Source of the DNA: Solirubrobacter ginsenosidimutans
GTDB lineage: Bacteria > Actinomycetota > Thermoleophilia > Solirubrobacterales > Solirubrobacteraceae
Length of the DNA: 64,000 bases
Assembly (NCBI RefSeq): GCF_027587205.1
Contig: NZ_JAPDOD010000004.1
Span: 1 to 64,000, forward strand
Reading direction: 5' to 3'
In this document: piece by piece, positions 18,315-27,626 of the stretch
Numbering within the stretch: position 1 is the stretch's first letter
Layout: each line of letters starts with the position of its first letter
The notes under the pieces: model-generated
What the model was told of the DNA's origin: nothing
What the model saw: only the letters and a program-made list of their open reading frames with translations
Databases searched by the model: none
Translations under genes and position numbers: made by a program

Positions 18315-19499
18315 ATGCGACACCCGTTGAACCGCAGGGACCTGCTCGTCAGCGGCGCCGCGCTCGCCGCGGGCGCGGGCGGAGTCAAGCTGGCGAGCGC
18401 GGGCGGCGCGGGAGCGTCCGCCGCCGGCGAGCCGCCCGCGGGCCCCGACGCGTTCAATCCGCCGAGTACCGACGCCGGCGAACTGCCCAACCTCAAATTC
18501 TCCTTCGACGCGGCACACACGCGGGTGACGCCGGGCGGCTGGACCCGTCAGGTGACGGTCCACGAGCTGCCGGTCGCCACGACGATCGCCGGCGTGCAGA
18601 TGCAGTTGAAGCCGGGAGCGATCCGCGAGCTGCACTGGCATGCGGCCGGGGAGTGGGCGATCATGCTCTCCGGCAGCGCCCGCGTGACGGCGATCGACGC
18701 CCAAGGCCGGAACTTCATCGACGACGTCGGCACGGGCGACCTGTGGTTCTTCCCCGCCGGGCTCCCCCACTCGATCCAGGGTCTGAAGGACGGCTGCGAA
18801 TTCCTGCTGGTCTTCGACGACGGCGCGTTCTCGGAGTTCGAGACGTTCCTGATCTGCGATTGGTTCGACCACACGCCGCCCAGCGTGCTGGCCAAGAACT
18901 TCGGGCTGCCGGAGTCGACCTTCGCACACCTTCCGAGCGAGCAGGAGCGCTACATCTTCGAAGGCGTCGTGCCGGGCCCGCTCAGCTCCGACGCGGTCCA
19001 CTCACCCGCCGGGACCGTCCCTGACAGCCTGACGTACCGGCTCACCCAGCAGAAGCCGGTCAGCTGCCCCGGTGGCCGGGTCAAGATCGTCGACTCCTCG
19101 AACTTCCCCGCCTCGGCATCGATCGCCGCGGCGCTGGTCGAGGTCGACCCCGGCGGAATGCGGGAGCTGCACTGGCACCCGAACGCCGACGAGTGGCAGT
19201 ACTACCTCGACGGACAGGCGCGAATGACCGTGTTCGGCGCTCAGGGGACGGCCGCGACCTTCGACTTCCAGGCCGGCGACGTCGGCTCCGTCCCGTTTCC
19301 GATGGGCCACTACATCGAGAACACGGGCACCACGACGCTGCGCTTCCTCGAGCTGTTCCGCGCGGACCGCTACGCCGACGTCTCCCTCGAGCAGTGGATG
19401 GCATTGACGCCGCCCGAGCTCGTCGCCGCCCACCTGAACATCGACCGCGCGACCGTCGCCGCGCTCCCCAAGGGCAAGCAGATCGTCGTGCGCGGCTAG
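18315..19499 (+). CDS. secreted bicupin, oxalate decarboxylase family
   Basis: A 394-residue protein with a Tat-like signal ([18 protein letters not shown]) and two cupin domains. Each carries the Mn-binding HxH...E pattern: [15 protein letters not shown] in domain one (about 95-220) and [16 protein letters not shown] in domain two (about 270-380). The closest described activity is oxalate decarboxylase (oxalate to formate and carbon dioxide). Formate from this reaction could join one-carbon metabolism, but that is inference and the substrate is not proven. The ATG at 18315 is preferred over a GTG at 18264 because the signal peptide begins there. It ends with a 4-base convergent overlap with the MFS gene. 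Confidence 0.88.
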   Translation: MRHPLNRRDLLVSGAALAAGAGGVKLASAGGAGASAAGEPPAGPDAFNPPSTDAGELPNLKFSFDAAHTRVTPGGWTRQVTVHELPVATTIAGVQMQLKPGAIRELHWHAAGEWAIMLSGSARVTAIDAQGRNFIDDVGTGDLWFFPAGLPHSIQGLKDGCEFLLVFDDGAFSEFETFLICDWFDHTPPSVLAKNFGLPESTFAHLPSEQERYIFEGVVPGPLSSDAVHSPAGTVPDSLTYRLTQQKPVSCPGGRVKIVDSSNFPASASIAAALVEVDPGGMRELHWHPNADEWQYYLDGQARMTVFGAQGTAATFDFQAGDVGSVPFPMGHYIENTGTTTLRFLELFRADRYADVSLEQWMALTPPELVAAHLNIDRATVAALPKGKQIVVRG

Positions 19500-20722
19500 C
19501 GCGCTTCGCTGATCGCCTCGCGGGCAGGGTGTGACACGCGGAGCCGGGTGATGATGACCGCGGCGATCGTGGCGATCGAGATGAGCGCCACGCCGGAGAC
19601 CATGAACGCGTTCCGCACACCGACCAGGCTGATCGTCCCCGCGGTGATGAACGGCGAGATCGAGAGCGCGCCGGCGATGCCGGCCTCCCACAGGCCGAGC
19701 GCCTTGGCCAGGTGACGGTCCGGGATCCGCTGCTGCACGAGCGCGATCAGCGGGATGTCGGTCAGGGCGGACGCGAACCCCGTGATGGCGAGCAGGGCCG
19801 CGGCGACGGCCGGGGTCCCCGCGAGCCCGAGCGGAAACCGGAACGCGCCGAGCAGCGCCCAGGCGAGCACCGCGGTGATGGCGAGATCACGCAGGCGCAG
19901 TCGCGCGACCACCAGCGCACCGAAGACCTCGGCGACGCCGGCGATGCCGAGCAGCAACCCGTACTGGCCGTTGCCGCCGCCGAAGCCGTCGCCGACGAGT
20001 GCCACGACGCCGACGGTCAGGAAGCCGCTGGCCGCGACGAGCGCGAGCACGAACGTGAGGATCACGATGAGCACGTCCGGTTCGGCCCGCAGCGCGGCGA
20101 AGCCCGCCAGCAGATCTTCCCGGAGCCCGACCGCCTGACCGCCCGCGGCGGCGGGGCGCACCCGGATCGCGGCGAGCGTGGCCGCGGAGGCGAGGAACGT
20201 CAGCACGTTCAGCGCCAGCACGAGCTCCAGGGAGAGGACCGCGAGCAACGGCGCGAGCAGGAGCGGACCGACGAAGAACGCGGCGCGGAAGGAGACCTGC
20301 AGCAGGCCGTTGGCCTCCAGCAAGCGCCCGGCCGGAGCGATCTGCGGCACGAGCGCGTTTCGCGCCGGGGAGAACGGCGCGCCGATCAGCGCCAGCAGGG
20401 CGACCCCGATGGCCAGCAGGGTGAGGTTCAACGCGCCGGCGGCGAGCAGGATCGGCGCGACGGCGACCACGGCCGCTCGGACGAGGTCGGTGGCGATCAT
20501 CAGCCGCCGGCGGTCGTGGCGGTCCGCGTAGGAGGCACCGATCGGCGTTGCCAGGAACGCCGGCGCGTATGCGGCCGTCGTCACCAGCGCGACGGAGCCG
20601 GGATCGTGCGACAGGCTCCACGCCAGCCAGATCACGACGGCGGTGTAGAGGCCGTCGCCGAGCCGCGAGACGCCCTGCCCGACGAACAGCAGGAGGAAGT
20701 CTCGTTGTCTCAGGAGTCCCAT
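19496..20722 (-). CDS. MFS transporter (probable efflux protein)
   Basis: A 408-residue protein with about twelve hydrophobic helices. The N-terminus [20 protein letters not shown] and the loop [18 protein letters not shown] fit the MFS motif A of the enterobactin-exporter/macrolide-efflux-like group. It probably exports a small hydrophobic compound by proton antiport; the substrate is unknown. The gene lies 58 bases downstream of an ArsR-type regulator on the same strand, which may control it. A plausible operon is SRPBCC-ArsR-MFS. Confidence 0.85.
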   Translation of the reverse strand: MGLLRQRDFLLLFVGQGVSRLGDGLYTAVVIWLAWSLSHDPGSVALVTTAAYAPAFLATPIGASYADRHDRRRLMIATDLVRAAVVAVAPILLAAGALNLTLLAIGVALLALIGAPFSPARNALVPQIAPAGRLLEANGLLQVSFRAAFFVGPLLLAPLLAVLSLELVLALNVLTFLASAATLAAIRVRPAAAGGQAVGLREDLLAGFAALRAEPDVLIVILTFVLALVAASGFLTVGVVALVGDGFGGGNGQYGLLLGIAGVAEVFGALVVARLRLRDLAITAVLAWALLGAFRFPLGLAGTPAVAAALLAITGFASALTDIPLIALVQQRIPDRHLAKALGLWEAGIAGALSISPFITAGTISLVGVRNAFMVSGVALISIATIAAVIITRLRVSHPAREAISEAR

Positions 20723-20780
20723 GCGCAGCGCATGGTGGCCACGCGATGGAGACGCATCAACTGATTCGGCAGATAGCGAA

Positions 20781-21797
20781 TCAGTCTTCGGCTGGGCTCA
20801 GGAACGAGCCCAGGCTCGGTGCGAGCGCTTCGATCTGCTCGGGAACGAGCCGGTAGAGGACGTAGTAGCCCTCACGCCGGCGGTCCAGCAGCCCCGCGTC
20901 GGCGAGCGCGCGAAGCTGCTTCGAGAGCGCCGCCTCGGTCACTCCCACCAGTGGCGCGAGCTCCTGCGTGGTGCGCGGGCGCTCCGCGATCAACCGCAGT
21001 GCCCGCAGCCGTGTGTCGTCGGCCAGCGCGCGCAGCACGCTCACCAGCTGCGCGGGCGGGATCCGCGGCCGCGCCTCGCGCACGATCGAGGAGGCCGGGA
21101 AGATCAGCCCGAGCGGCCACGGCGCGTCGCAGTTCACGCGGACGTGCGGCCATACGTACGTGCTGGGCGCCAGCAGCAGCCGATCGTCCGCCCCGATCTG
21201 CACCTCGTGGTCATGCGGGCGATCGAGCCAGAACCTCCCTTGCTCGGCATCGCAGCGCACCTCCGGCCAAAGCCCCCGCAACAGCGCGTAGAGGCCATCC
21301 GATTCGATCTGGCGACCGGCCTCGCTCACGCTCGCCGCGAGGTCGGGCTCGATCCGCTCCCATTCCCGCGCGAACGCCTCTTCCCAGTAATCCTCGAGCA
21401 GGGTCAGAAACCGCTCGAGCAGCGCGCCGGGATCGTCGAGCAACAGCGCTGCCACGACCGCATCGGACGGGCCGATGGACGGCGTCGCGAACTCCAGGCG
21501 CGCCAGCTCGGGATCGATCGAACGCAACCGCCGCAGCTCCCCCTCGAAGTCGAGCAACTCCCCCGCCGCCGACGGGAAGAAGAACTCCGGGAAATAGGCG
21601 CGGTAGGCGAACGCGAAGACGTCGATCTCGCGCTTGAGCGCCGGCGACAGCCGGCGCATCGCCCGCACCCACTCGTGCTGGACCGGGTGATGCTTCGGCT
21701 CCACCAGCACGTGCAAGCTCAGCACCGCCTCAAGCGTTGGCGAGTAGGAGAACCCCACCCGTTCCACCGCCGTCGGCGGTACCCGGAAGACGATCAC
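20781..21797 (-). CDS. ArsR-type transcriptional regulator with N-terminal DUF5937-like domain
   Basis: A 338-residue protein. The last 100 residues form a winged helix of the ArsR type (LVSVLRALADDTRLRALRLI, then GVTEAALSKQLRALADAGLL). The first 230 residues resemble the DUF5937 domain common beside such helices in actinobacteria (VERVGFSYSPTLEAVLSLHV). No metal-binding cysteine cluster is apparent, so the inducer is unlikely to be a metal. The GTG start at 21797 overlaps the stop of the SRPBCC gene (GTGA), indicating co-translation. It may regulate its own operon and the downstream MFS exporter. Confidence 0.82.
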   Translation of the reverse strand: MIVFRVPPTAVERVGFSYSPTLEAVLSLHVLVEPKHHPVQHEWVRAMRRLSPALKREIDVFAFAYRAYFPEFFFPSAAGELLDFEGELRRLRSIDPELARLEFATPSIGPSDAVVAALLLDDPGALLERFLTLLEDYWEEAFAREWERIEPDLAASVSEAGRQIESDGLYALLRGLWPEVRCDAEQGRFWLDRPHDHEVQIGADDRLLLAPSTYVWPHVRVNCDAPWPLGLIFPASSIVREARPRIPPAQLVSVLRALADDTRLRALRLIAERPRTTQELAPLVGVTEAALSKQLRALADAGLLDRRREGYYVLYRLVPEQIEALAPSLGSFLSPAED

Positions 21798-22240
21798 ACC
21801 GCGGGACGCGCCTCGATCGCCTTGACCGTCTTCTCGAACTGGCCGCTGAACACGCGCTTGCCGACCAGCCCGAGCAGCGCCCCGATCACGTGCCCCTTGA
21901 GGTTCTTGCCCTCGCGCACGACGACCACGTCGACGCCGGTCGTGCCGTCGGGCCGCCGGTCGAACGTGTAGGTGTGCCCGGAGGCTCCGCCCCACGTGTT
22001 CGAGTCGGTCGTCGTCATGCGGATTCGGGTCGGGTCCGACCAGTCGTAGCGCAGCCGTTCCCACGCCGGCCCCTTGCCCTCGGTGACGTCGGCCCAGTCC
22101 GGTCCCTGGTCGTGGACCTTGAGCTGGCTGTCGTCGGTGTTGCCGAAGATCTGCGAGCGTCCCGGCCCGAAATCGGTGACGGCGGCGATGAACTGCTCGG
22201 GCGTCGCGGTGGTCGTGGTCGTGAAGTGGATCGTTGCCAT
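21794..22240 (-). CDS. SRPBCC/START-like lipid-binding fold protein
   Basis: A 148-residue protein of the polyketide cyclase/dehydrase SRPBCC fold: MATIHFTTTTTATPEQFIAA at the N-terminus, a central run of beta strands (SGHTYTFDRRPDGTTGVDVV) and a C-terminal long helix (FSGQFEKTVKAIE). The fold binds hydrophobic ligands; no catalytic residues can be assigned. The ATG at 22240 follows an AGGGGG ribosome site. It is co-translated with the ArsR-type regulator, and SRPBCC-ArsR pairs are common in actinobacteria. Confidence 0.8.
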   Translation of the reverse strand: MATIHFTTTTTATPEQFIAAVTDFGPGRSQIFGNTDDSQLKVHDQGPDWADVTEGKGPAWERLRYDWSDPTRIRMTTTDSNTWGGASGHTYTFDRRPDGTTGVDVVVVREGKNLKGHVIGALLGLVGKRVFSGQFEKTVKAIEARPAV

Positions 22241-22299
22241 GGTGCCCCCTATTGGATGGCCCAAGGCTAGGCGCTCGCCCTGACTCCGCGGCGGTGCGT

Positions 22300-22809
22300 C
22301 TATGCGGCGCCGGCCGCGGCCTTCTTGGCCGCTTCGGCGCTGTCCTTGTCGACCTCGTGCTTGACGACGTTGTCCGCCTTCGCCGTCGCCTTCTGCACGT
22401 CCTCGATCCAGCGGTCTTCAAACAGCGCGACGATCCCGGAGCTGCCAGGCGGAAGGGACGCGGCGACCTGCTCCTTGATGTCCTGCTTGCTCGCGTGCGA
22501 GACCAAGCCGCCGACGCCCGCGCCGAGTCCGGCGCCGACCAGACCCGAGGCCAGGAACGCGGGCGGGAAGATCAGCCCGATCAGCAGGCCGCCGGCCGCC
22601 CCGAGCCCGGCCGCGACGCCGACCACGTGGAAGTTGTCCTTGACGTCGATCTTGCCGTCCATGTCGCGGCTCACCAGCACGAGCGCATCGACCGTGATCA
22701 CGTCGTCCTTGGCGAGCGCCTTGATGGCATCCCAATCCGCCTGGGCCGCGTCGGGGTCGGCGTAGGCCGCGATGTAGAGGTCGACCGGATCTTGGCTCTG
22801 TGCGCTCAT
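22300..22809 (-). CDS. DUF1269-family membrane-associated protein
   Basis: A 169-residue protein with the DUF1269 pattern: an N-terminal ferredoxin-like part (YADPDAAQADWDAIKALAKD), a glycine-rich hydrophobic hairpin (GVAAGLGAAGGLLIGLIFPP and a second glycine zipper), then a charged C-terminal domain ending in an Ala/Lys-rich tail. The family is often stress-linked but has no proven function. It is a single gene, divergent from the lipoprotein at 22920 across 110 bases. Confidence 0.85.
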   Translation of the reverse strand: MSAQSQDPVDLYIAAYADPDAAQADWDAIKALAKDDVITVDALVLVSRDMDGKIDVKDNFHVVGVAAGLGAAGGLLIGLIFPPAFLASGLVGAGLGAGVGGLVSHASKQDIKEQVAASLPPGSSGIVALFEDRWIEDVQKATAKADNVVKHEVDKDSAEAAKKAAAGAA

Positions 22810-22919
22810 CGGTCAATCCTCTCCGAGAGGTGGCGGGCAGCACATCACCCCAACGGGACGATGCGTGAAGACCGTCATCGGCGAAGGCTTCGCGGCACCA
22901 CGACTCACGGAGACGACTC

Positions 22920-23396
22920 ATGAAGCGCATCACCACACGTACGGCCTGTGTGTGCGTGGCAGCGACCGTGGCGCTGGGCGGCTGCGGCTCCTCCTCGGAC
23001 GAGCCGTCCACGTCGAGCCCGGCAGCCACGAAAGCACCGGCCACACCGCAGGACCAGGCCGCGAGCACGGTGTGCGCCGCCCGGGCCGACATTCAGACCC
23101 AGGTGGAGAGCCTCACCTCGCTCACCGCCGACACCGCGACCAAGACGAGCGTCACCTCCGCGCTGACCGCGATCACGAGCGACCTGCAGAAGATCAAGGA
23201 CGCGCAGGCCGATCTGAATCCCGACCGCAAGCAGCAGGTCCAGGACGCGGTGACCGCGTTCGGAACCCAGCTAAAGGACATCGCGCGGCAGGCCGTCACG
23301 GGGCTGGCGACGTCCGACGCCGAGACGCAGGCCAAGAACGCCGCGACGTCGCTGAAGACCGCGGTGACCCAATCGCTGGAGCCGATCGACTGCTAA
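22920..23396 (+). CDS. small secreted lipoprotein of unknown function
   Basis: A 158-residue protein with a signal peptide and lipobox LGGC (lipidated Cys22), followed by a Ser/Thr/Pro-rich linker and a helical domain with heptad-like Leu/Ile/Val spacing (about 55-155). Two cysteines, one near residue 59 and one at the C-terminus, could form a disulfide. The ATG is preceded by GGAG eight bases upstream. No family was recognised. It ends ten bases before the GTP cyclohydrolase gene and may share its transcript. Confidence 0.75.
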   Translation: MKRITTRTACVCVAATVALGGCGSSSDEPSTSSPAATKAPATPQDQAASTVCAARADIQTQVESLTSLTADTATKTSVTSALTAITSDLQKIKDAQADLNPDRKQQVQDAVTAFGTQLKDIARQAVTGLATSDAETQAKNAATSLKTAVTQSLEPIDC

Positions 23397-23406
23397 GACA
23401 TCTGGA

Positions 23407-24348
23407 GTGTCGCTCTCGCGCGCCGGCGTGACGAACGTCGAGAAGGTCGTCCGCATCGGTCTCGGCGGTGCCGAGCAGCTCTACCACGCCGAGCTCTCGT
23501 GCTTCGTCGATCCCGGTCCGCAACGCGTGCGCACGCGCAGCCTTCGCTTCGACGCGGTCGTCAGAGACGTCATCGGCGCGGCGGTACCGGAGTCGGGTGG
23601 CTTCGCGGCCGAGCAGATCGCCCAGCGCATGGCCGTCGAGGTGCGCCAGCGCCTGAACGCGCTGCGCGCCGAGGTGACGATCGCAGCCCGCTACCCGGAG
23701 CACAAGCCGGCCCCGGTGTCCGGCATCGCGACGCAGGAGATCTTCACGCTGTTCGGCACGGCGGTCGCGTCCGAGCGCGGCACCCGCCGGCTCGTGGGCG
23801 TCGCCGCGCAGGGGATGACCGCGGCCCCGCTCGCGCAGCGGCTGGTCACCGACCGCGCGCGCGAGCGTCTGGCCGCCGACGGGTTCGGCGACGACCGGAT
23901 CGCCGCGATCCTCGACGCCGTGCCGGTCGCGACGCATGATCAGCGCGGCCTGGGCACGCTGCACCTGGGCCTGCCCGAGGAGTGCGACCGCGAGGTGGAC
24001 GCGCTCGAGTTGCTGGCGATCGTCGAGAACTCGATGTCCAGCGAGATCTACGAGCTGATGAAGCGCTCCGACGAGGGCGCGGTGGTCGAGAAGGCCACGC
24101 GTCGAGCAAGGACCGCGGAGGACTGCGTGCACGCCGCGATTCGCGGCACGCTCGAGGGCTTCGCCGACCTCACCGGCGACGCGTTCGTCGCAGCCCGCCA
24201 AGAGCACACCGAGTCGATCCACGAGCACACGGTCGTCGCGGAGCGCCACGGCCTGTTCGGCGAGGTGCGCGACGACGGCGCCGCGCACCACACGACGATC
24301 CGCGAATGGCTCAACGGAGCCGGATCGAGTCGGCGCCGTGAAGCCTGA
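23407..24348 (+). CDS. mptA: FolE2/MptA-type GTP cyclohydrolase (H4MPT biosynthesis)
   Basis: A 313-residue protein of the GTP cyclohydrolase IB/IV family, which opens the GTP ring as the first step of methanopterin synthesis. Recognisable segments are SLSRAGVTNVEKVVRIGLGG, ATHDQRGLGTLHLGLPE (with the metal-binding His), DREVDALELLAIVENSMSSE and VVEKATRRARTAEDCVH, and the ESIHEH segment near the end. The usual CPC metal-ligand motif is replaced: residues 138-143 read TAAPLA. The enzyme may therefore be altered or inactive. It starts at GTG and converges with the DUF1464 gene with a 38-base overlap. Its position at the edge of the one-carbon island supports an H4MPT role. Confidence 0.82.
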   Translation: MSLSRAGVTNVEKVVRIGLGGAEQLYHAELSCFVDPGPQRVRTRSLRFDAVVRDVIGAAVPESGGFAAEQIAQRMAVEVRQRLNALRAEVTIAARYPEHKPAPVSGIATQEIFTLFGTAVASERGTRRLVGVAAQGMTAAPLAQRLVTDRARERLAADGFGDDRIAAILDAVPVATHDQRGLGTLHLGLPEECDREVDALELLAIVENSMSSEIYELMKRSDEGAVVEKATRRARTAEDCVHAAIRGTLEGFADLTGDAFVAARQEHTESIHEHTVVAERHGLFGEVRDDGAAHHTTIREWLNGAGSSRRREA

Positions 24349-25360
24349 GGTGATCGAGCGCAGAGCCGCTCGCCTCCCGGATGCCGAGGCGGTCGACGAG
24401 CGCTGAGTAGCCCCCGCCCGCAAGACCGTCGGCCATGATCGCCGCACCGTGCGCGGCGGCCTTGAGGCCGACGGTCGGCCGGACCGGCGCCACGTGGGCG
24501 AGCCGCGTCTCGAGCGCGCCGACCACGGCTGACGCCGAGCGCCCCACGACGAGGATCTCCCGCGGCGCCGGCACGGCGGCGGTCAGTGCGAGCGCGGCCT
24601 TGACCGCGCCCTCCTCCAGGGCGAGCCATCCCTCGCTCAAACGCGGGTCGTCGCGCAGTGCCTGCACTCCCTCCGAGCGCGGGTCGAGCGCGCCGCCGCT
24701 GAACACGGTGCGCTTCGAGAGTGCGGCGCCGAGCAGGTACGCCACCTCCGCATCGAGTGCGCCGCAGGCCCGCGCCCCGATCGGACCCGACGAGCCGCCG
24801 AGCCCGTCGACGATGCGCCCGCCGTCGACGGCGAGCGCTGCGCTGAACGCGCCGCCGAGCTCGAGCATCACGAACGACGTGTCCGCGTACCCGACGCCGA
24901 GGCGGCGCGCCTGGTCGGCGATGCACAGCGCGGCACTGGCCACCTTGTCCGCCGTCCCCATGTCGATGCGGTTGTACTTGCGATAGGCCGGGATCGTCGG
25001 CAGGTGGATCGCGCCGGGACCGAACACCAGCGGGAGACCCGCCGCGATCAGGGCGCGCACGATCGAGCGCATCCCGCCGACGCCGACGCGACCGTGCGGT
25101 TCGTCCTCGCGCAGCAGCAGCATCAGCGCAAGCTCGCGCTCTCCCACCTGTGCGACCGGAACGAGCGGCAGGCCGTATCCGGCCGGGCCGAGCACCAGGT
25201 CCAACGGGCCTTGCTGCGCGAGCGCCTGGACCAGCGGCGCCGGGTCGGCGCCCACGTCGACCGTGCGGAAGCTTCGCTCGAACACGATCTCGCCCCCGTC
25301 GAGCACGCACACGTCGAAGGAGACCGTGCCAGGGTCGACCCCTGCGACACGTGGACTCAA
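24311..25360 (-). CDS. DUF1464 kinase-like protein
   Basis: A 349-residue protein of the DUF1464 group, an ASKHA (sugar-kinase/Hsp70 fold) family known mainly from archaea. RVAGVDPGTVSFDVCVLDGG is the N-terminal phosphate-1 motif, VMLELGGAFSAALAVDGG the central phosphate-2 motif, and LVVGRSASAVVGAL lies near the adenosine site. The start is a TTG at 25360 that overlaps the stop of mtdB (TTGA). It is the last gene of the fae operon. No reaction is known; a kinase step in cofactor synthesis is a reasonable guess. Confidence 0.75.
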   Translation of the reverse strand: MSPRVAGVDPGTVSFDVCVLDGGEIVFERSFRTVDVGADPAPLVQALAQQGPLDLVLGPAGYGLPLVPVAQVGERELALMLLLREDEPHGRVGVGGMRSIVRALIAAGLPLVFGPGAIHLPTIPAYRKYNRIDMGTADKVASAALCIADQARRLGVGYADTSFVMLELGGAFSAALAVDGGRIVDGLGGSSGPIGARACGALDAEVAYLLGAALSKRTVFSGGALDPRSEGVQALRDDPRLSEGWLALEEGAVKAALALTAAVPAPREILVVGRSASAVVGALETRLAHVAPVRPTVGLKAAAHGAAIMADGLAGGGYSALVDRLGIREASGSALDHLRLHGADSIRLR

Positions 25361-26226
25361 ACGAGCTCCTTCGCGATCGCGTAGACGGCATCGGTGTCGA
25401 GCACCTGGTCGTTGGCTTCGAACATCCGCCGCACGCAGGCCTTGTGCACCTTCATCTTCGGACCGCCGATGGCCAGCGCGCCGAGCACGAGCTTGCCGTC
25501 GTGGGAGGCCAGGTCGTCGGTGGCCTTGGTGCCCTCGAGGCCGAGCGGCTCCGCCGCGTTGTAGTCGGCGAGCAGCTCGAGCGTCGGGTGCCGCGTCCAG
25601 AAGTCGCCCCGCAGCACCTGCACACCGGCAGGCCCGCTGCACAGGACCAGCTGCGCCCCGTCGAGCACCGACTCGAGCGCGCCGCGATCCGCCGGCTCGC
25701 GGACGTCGAGGCCGAGCTCCTCAGCGGCGCCGACGCCGCTCGGCTTGCGATAGGGCCGGTCATCGCCGAACAGGTCGGGCGGGATCGCGACCGCCGTGAC
25801 TTCGCAGCCCTCGTCGCGCAGGAGCGTCGCCGACCGCAGCCCGACGGCCCCGAGACCGAGGACGACCGCGCGGTCGCCCGCGAGGCTGCGCGCCTTCGCG
25901 ATCCGCGCGATCGTCGTTGCCGCGGTCGTGTTGCAGCCGTTGGAGTCGAGCATCACCGAGACCCGGAAGGGACCGAAGAACGCCTTCTGGACCTTGCCGA
26001 AGACCTCCTCGCCCGCGGAGACGCGCTTGCCGCCGACCCACACGGCCATCGTCTTGAGGTCATCGACCCCGCGGGTGAAGAACGCGTCCTGGACGAGCCC
26101 GTGGACGTCATCGGGCTTCACGCCGCCGTGGGAGAGCAGGACGTCGACGCCGGCGTCGTGGGCGACGATCGCGTCGAACGGGCTCGGGTGCTCGTCGGTA
26201 TCGAGCTGGAGCAGGACTTTCTTCAC
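25357..26226 (-). CDS. mtdB: methylene-tetrahydromethanopterin dehydrogenase
   Basis: A 289-residue NAD(P)-dependent enzyme that oxidises methylene-H4MPT to methenyl-H4MPT. The N-terminal LLQLDTDEHPSPFDAIVAHD and LLSHGGVKPDDVHGLVQDAF are typical of MtdA/MtdB, and the Rossmann motif is VVLGLGAVGLRSATLL (about 155-170). MtdB is favoured over MtdA because it sits with the H4MPT genes, but coenzyme preference cannot be read with certainty. The GTG start follows GAGGAGG and overlaps the DHPS-like gene by four bases. Confidence 0.92.
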   Translation of the reverse strand: MKKVLLQLDTDEHPSPFDAIVAHDAGVDVLLSHGGVKPDDVHGLVQDAFFTRGVDDLKTMAVWVGGKRVSAGEEVFGKVQKAFFGPFRVSVMLDSNGCNTTAATTIARIAKARSLAGDRAVVLGLGAVGLRSATLLRDEGCEVTAVAIPPDLFGDDRPYRKPSGVGAAEELGLDVREPADRGALESVLDGAQLVLCSGPAGVQVLRGDFWTRHPTLELLADYNAAEPLGLEGTKATDDLASHDGKLVLGALAIGGPKMKVHKACVRRMFEANDQVLDTDAVYAIAKELV

Positions 26227-27614
26227 GGTTCCTCCTCGGATGGCCGGCGCGAGCGGGCCGTGAGGCGGACGCGGTCACGGCGTGGCTCGTCGAACGTCAG
26301 GTAGCCCCAGTCCAGCGGGGACTCCTGGCGGTAGTTCTTGCCCAGCCCGCGGGCGATCGACGCCTTCATCAGCTCCTTGCCCAAGTAGAAGGCGTGCGTG
26401 GGCTCGTCGACGCCGAGCGCGTCGAAGATCTGGTTGATGTCGGTGCCCTTGACGAACTGCTCGGCGTTGAACGCGTAGATCCACTCGGCATCGGTGAAGA
26501 TCCGGACGTTGGGGTCGGTGATGCTCGCCTGGAGCTCGCGCAGCTCGGCCTCCGTGTAGGGGCGGAAGTCCTCGTCCTTGATCGTCAGCAGCCGGCCGTC
26601 GACGTGCTTGGGCGGCGTGCCCTCCTGCTGGGCGAAATGCATGAGCTGGGCGGCGAGGACGGCCTCGCGGACGGCCCCGCGCGCCCAGGGGATGACCTCG
26701 GTGGTCAGCACGTTGCGGATCCCGAGCTCCTGGCAGAAGCCGAGCAGCATCGCCGTCACGCCGGTGGTGTCGGCCTCGGTGAGCTCGGTCAGGTTGCCGA
26801 TGCCCATGAACAGCTCGATGTCGGGGTGACGGCGGCGCACGTCCAGGTAGCGGCCGAGGCTGGTCGCGAAACCGGTGCCGATCGGCTCGATGATCGGGTC
26901 GGCGAGGAACGGCTTGCCGAGCTCCTGCAGGTGCGCGATCGTCGCGTCGAGGCTGTCGAGGTCGTCCGGCGTGTCCGGAATCAGGATCGGCGTCGCGCGC
27001 AGCTCTGCCGCCAGGTGCCGGTTGTGCCCGTTGAGGCTGAGCACGTAGTCCACGCCCGCGGCATCGGCCATCAGGATCTCGTCGGGGTCGAGCGTGTCGA
27101 TGCTGAGCGTGAAGCCGCGGGCCTTGAGGTCGGCGATCACCGATGGCCCCTCGTCGAGCCAGGTCCGGTCCATCGACAGGCCGAGGTCGACCACCTCCGC
27201 GCCCGCCTCGCGGTAGTAGGTCGCTGCCGCGACGATCTGCTCGCGATCGAGGTGCGGGACGTGGTTGATCTCGGCGAAGACGCGGACGTCGCGCTCGCCG
27301 TAGCGCGAGCGGGCGTCGGCCTGGCCGAAGAACGCCGGCAGGCGCTTGAGGTCGGCCGGCCCCTTCTCCGCCGGGACGCCGAACCGCTCGCCGATCAGGG
27401 CGACGTCGCCCTGGCAGGAGCCCGGGATCATGATCCGCGTGACGTCGGATGTGACCTCGAGCCGGTGGGCGATCCACTCCGTGGACATCAGCGCGGCGAC
27501 CGTGATCTTCATGACCGCGACGTCGTAGTCGAACGGCAGCCCGGCGCGCTGCAGCGTCTCGCGCAGCGCGGGCGCCGCGAGCTTGCCGGTCACGAACAGA
27601 TAGCGATCGGCCAC
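26223..27614 (-). CDS. dihydropteroate synthase-like protein (DUF6513), H4MPT biosynthesis
   Basis: A 463-residue TIM-barrel protein related to dihydropteroate synthase and found in methanopterin-using organisms. Segments such as VRVFAEINHVPHLDREQIV, GAEVVDLGLSMDRTW, FTLSIDTLDPDEILMADAAG and LFMGIGNLTELTEADTTGV follow the DHPS barrel order. Biochemical proof for the group is limited; it is presumed to join the pterin to the beta-RFA-P-derived aryl unit or to act nearby. The start is GTG at 27614. It lies between the pterin dehydratase and mtdB in the fae operon, overlapping mtdB by four bases. Confidence 0.85.
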   Translation of the reverse strand: MADRYLFVTGKLAAPALRETLQRAGLPFDYDVAVMKITVAALMSTEWIAHRLEVTSDVTRIMIPGSCQGDVALIGERFGVPAEKGPADLKRLPAFFGQADARSRYGERDVRVFAEINHVPHLDREQIVAAATYYREAGAEVVDLGLSMDRTWLDEGPSVIADLKARGFTLSIDTLDPDEILMADAAGVDYVLSLNGHNRHLAAELRATPILIPDTPDDLDSLDATIAHLQELGKPFLADPIIEPIGTGFATSLGRYLDVRRRHPDIELFMGIGNLTELTEADTTGVTAMLLGFCQELGIRNVLTTEVIPWARGAVREAVLAAQLMHFAQQEGTPPKHVDGRLLTIKDEDFRPYTEAELRELQASITDPNVRIFTDAEWIYAFNAEQFVKGTDINQIFDALGVDEPTHAFYLGKELMKASIARGLGKNYRQESPLDWGYLTFDEPRRDRVRLTARSRRPSEEEP

Positions 27615-27626
27615 CGCCGGAGACCG

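Noticed and set aside
19081..19620. A reverse frame over the bicupin end
   Set aside because: It overlaps the second cupin domain, has no domain of its own and is low complexity.
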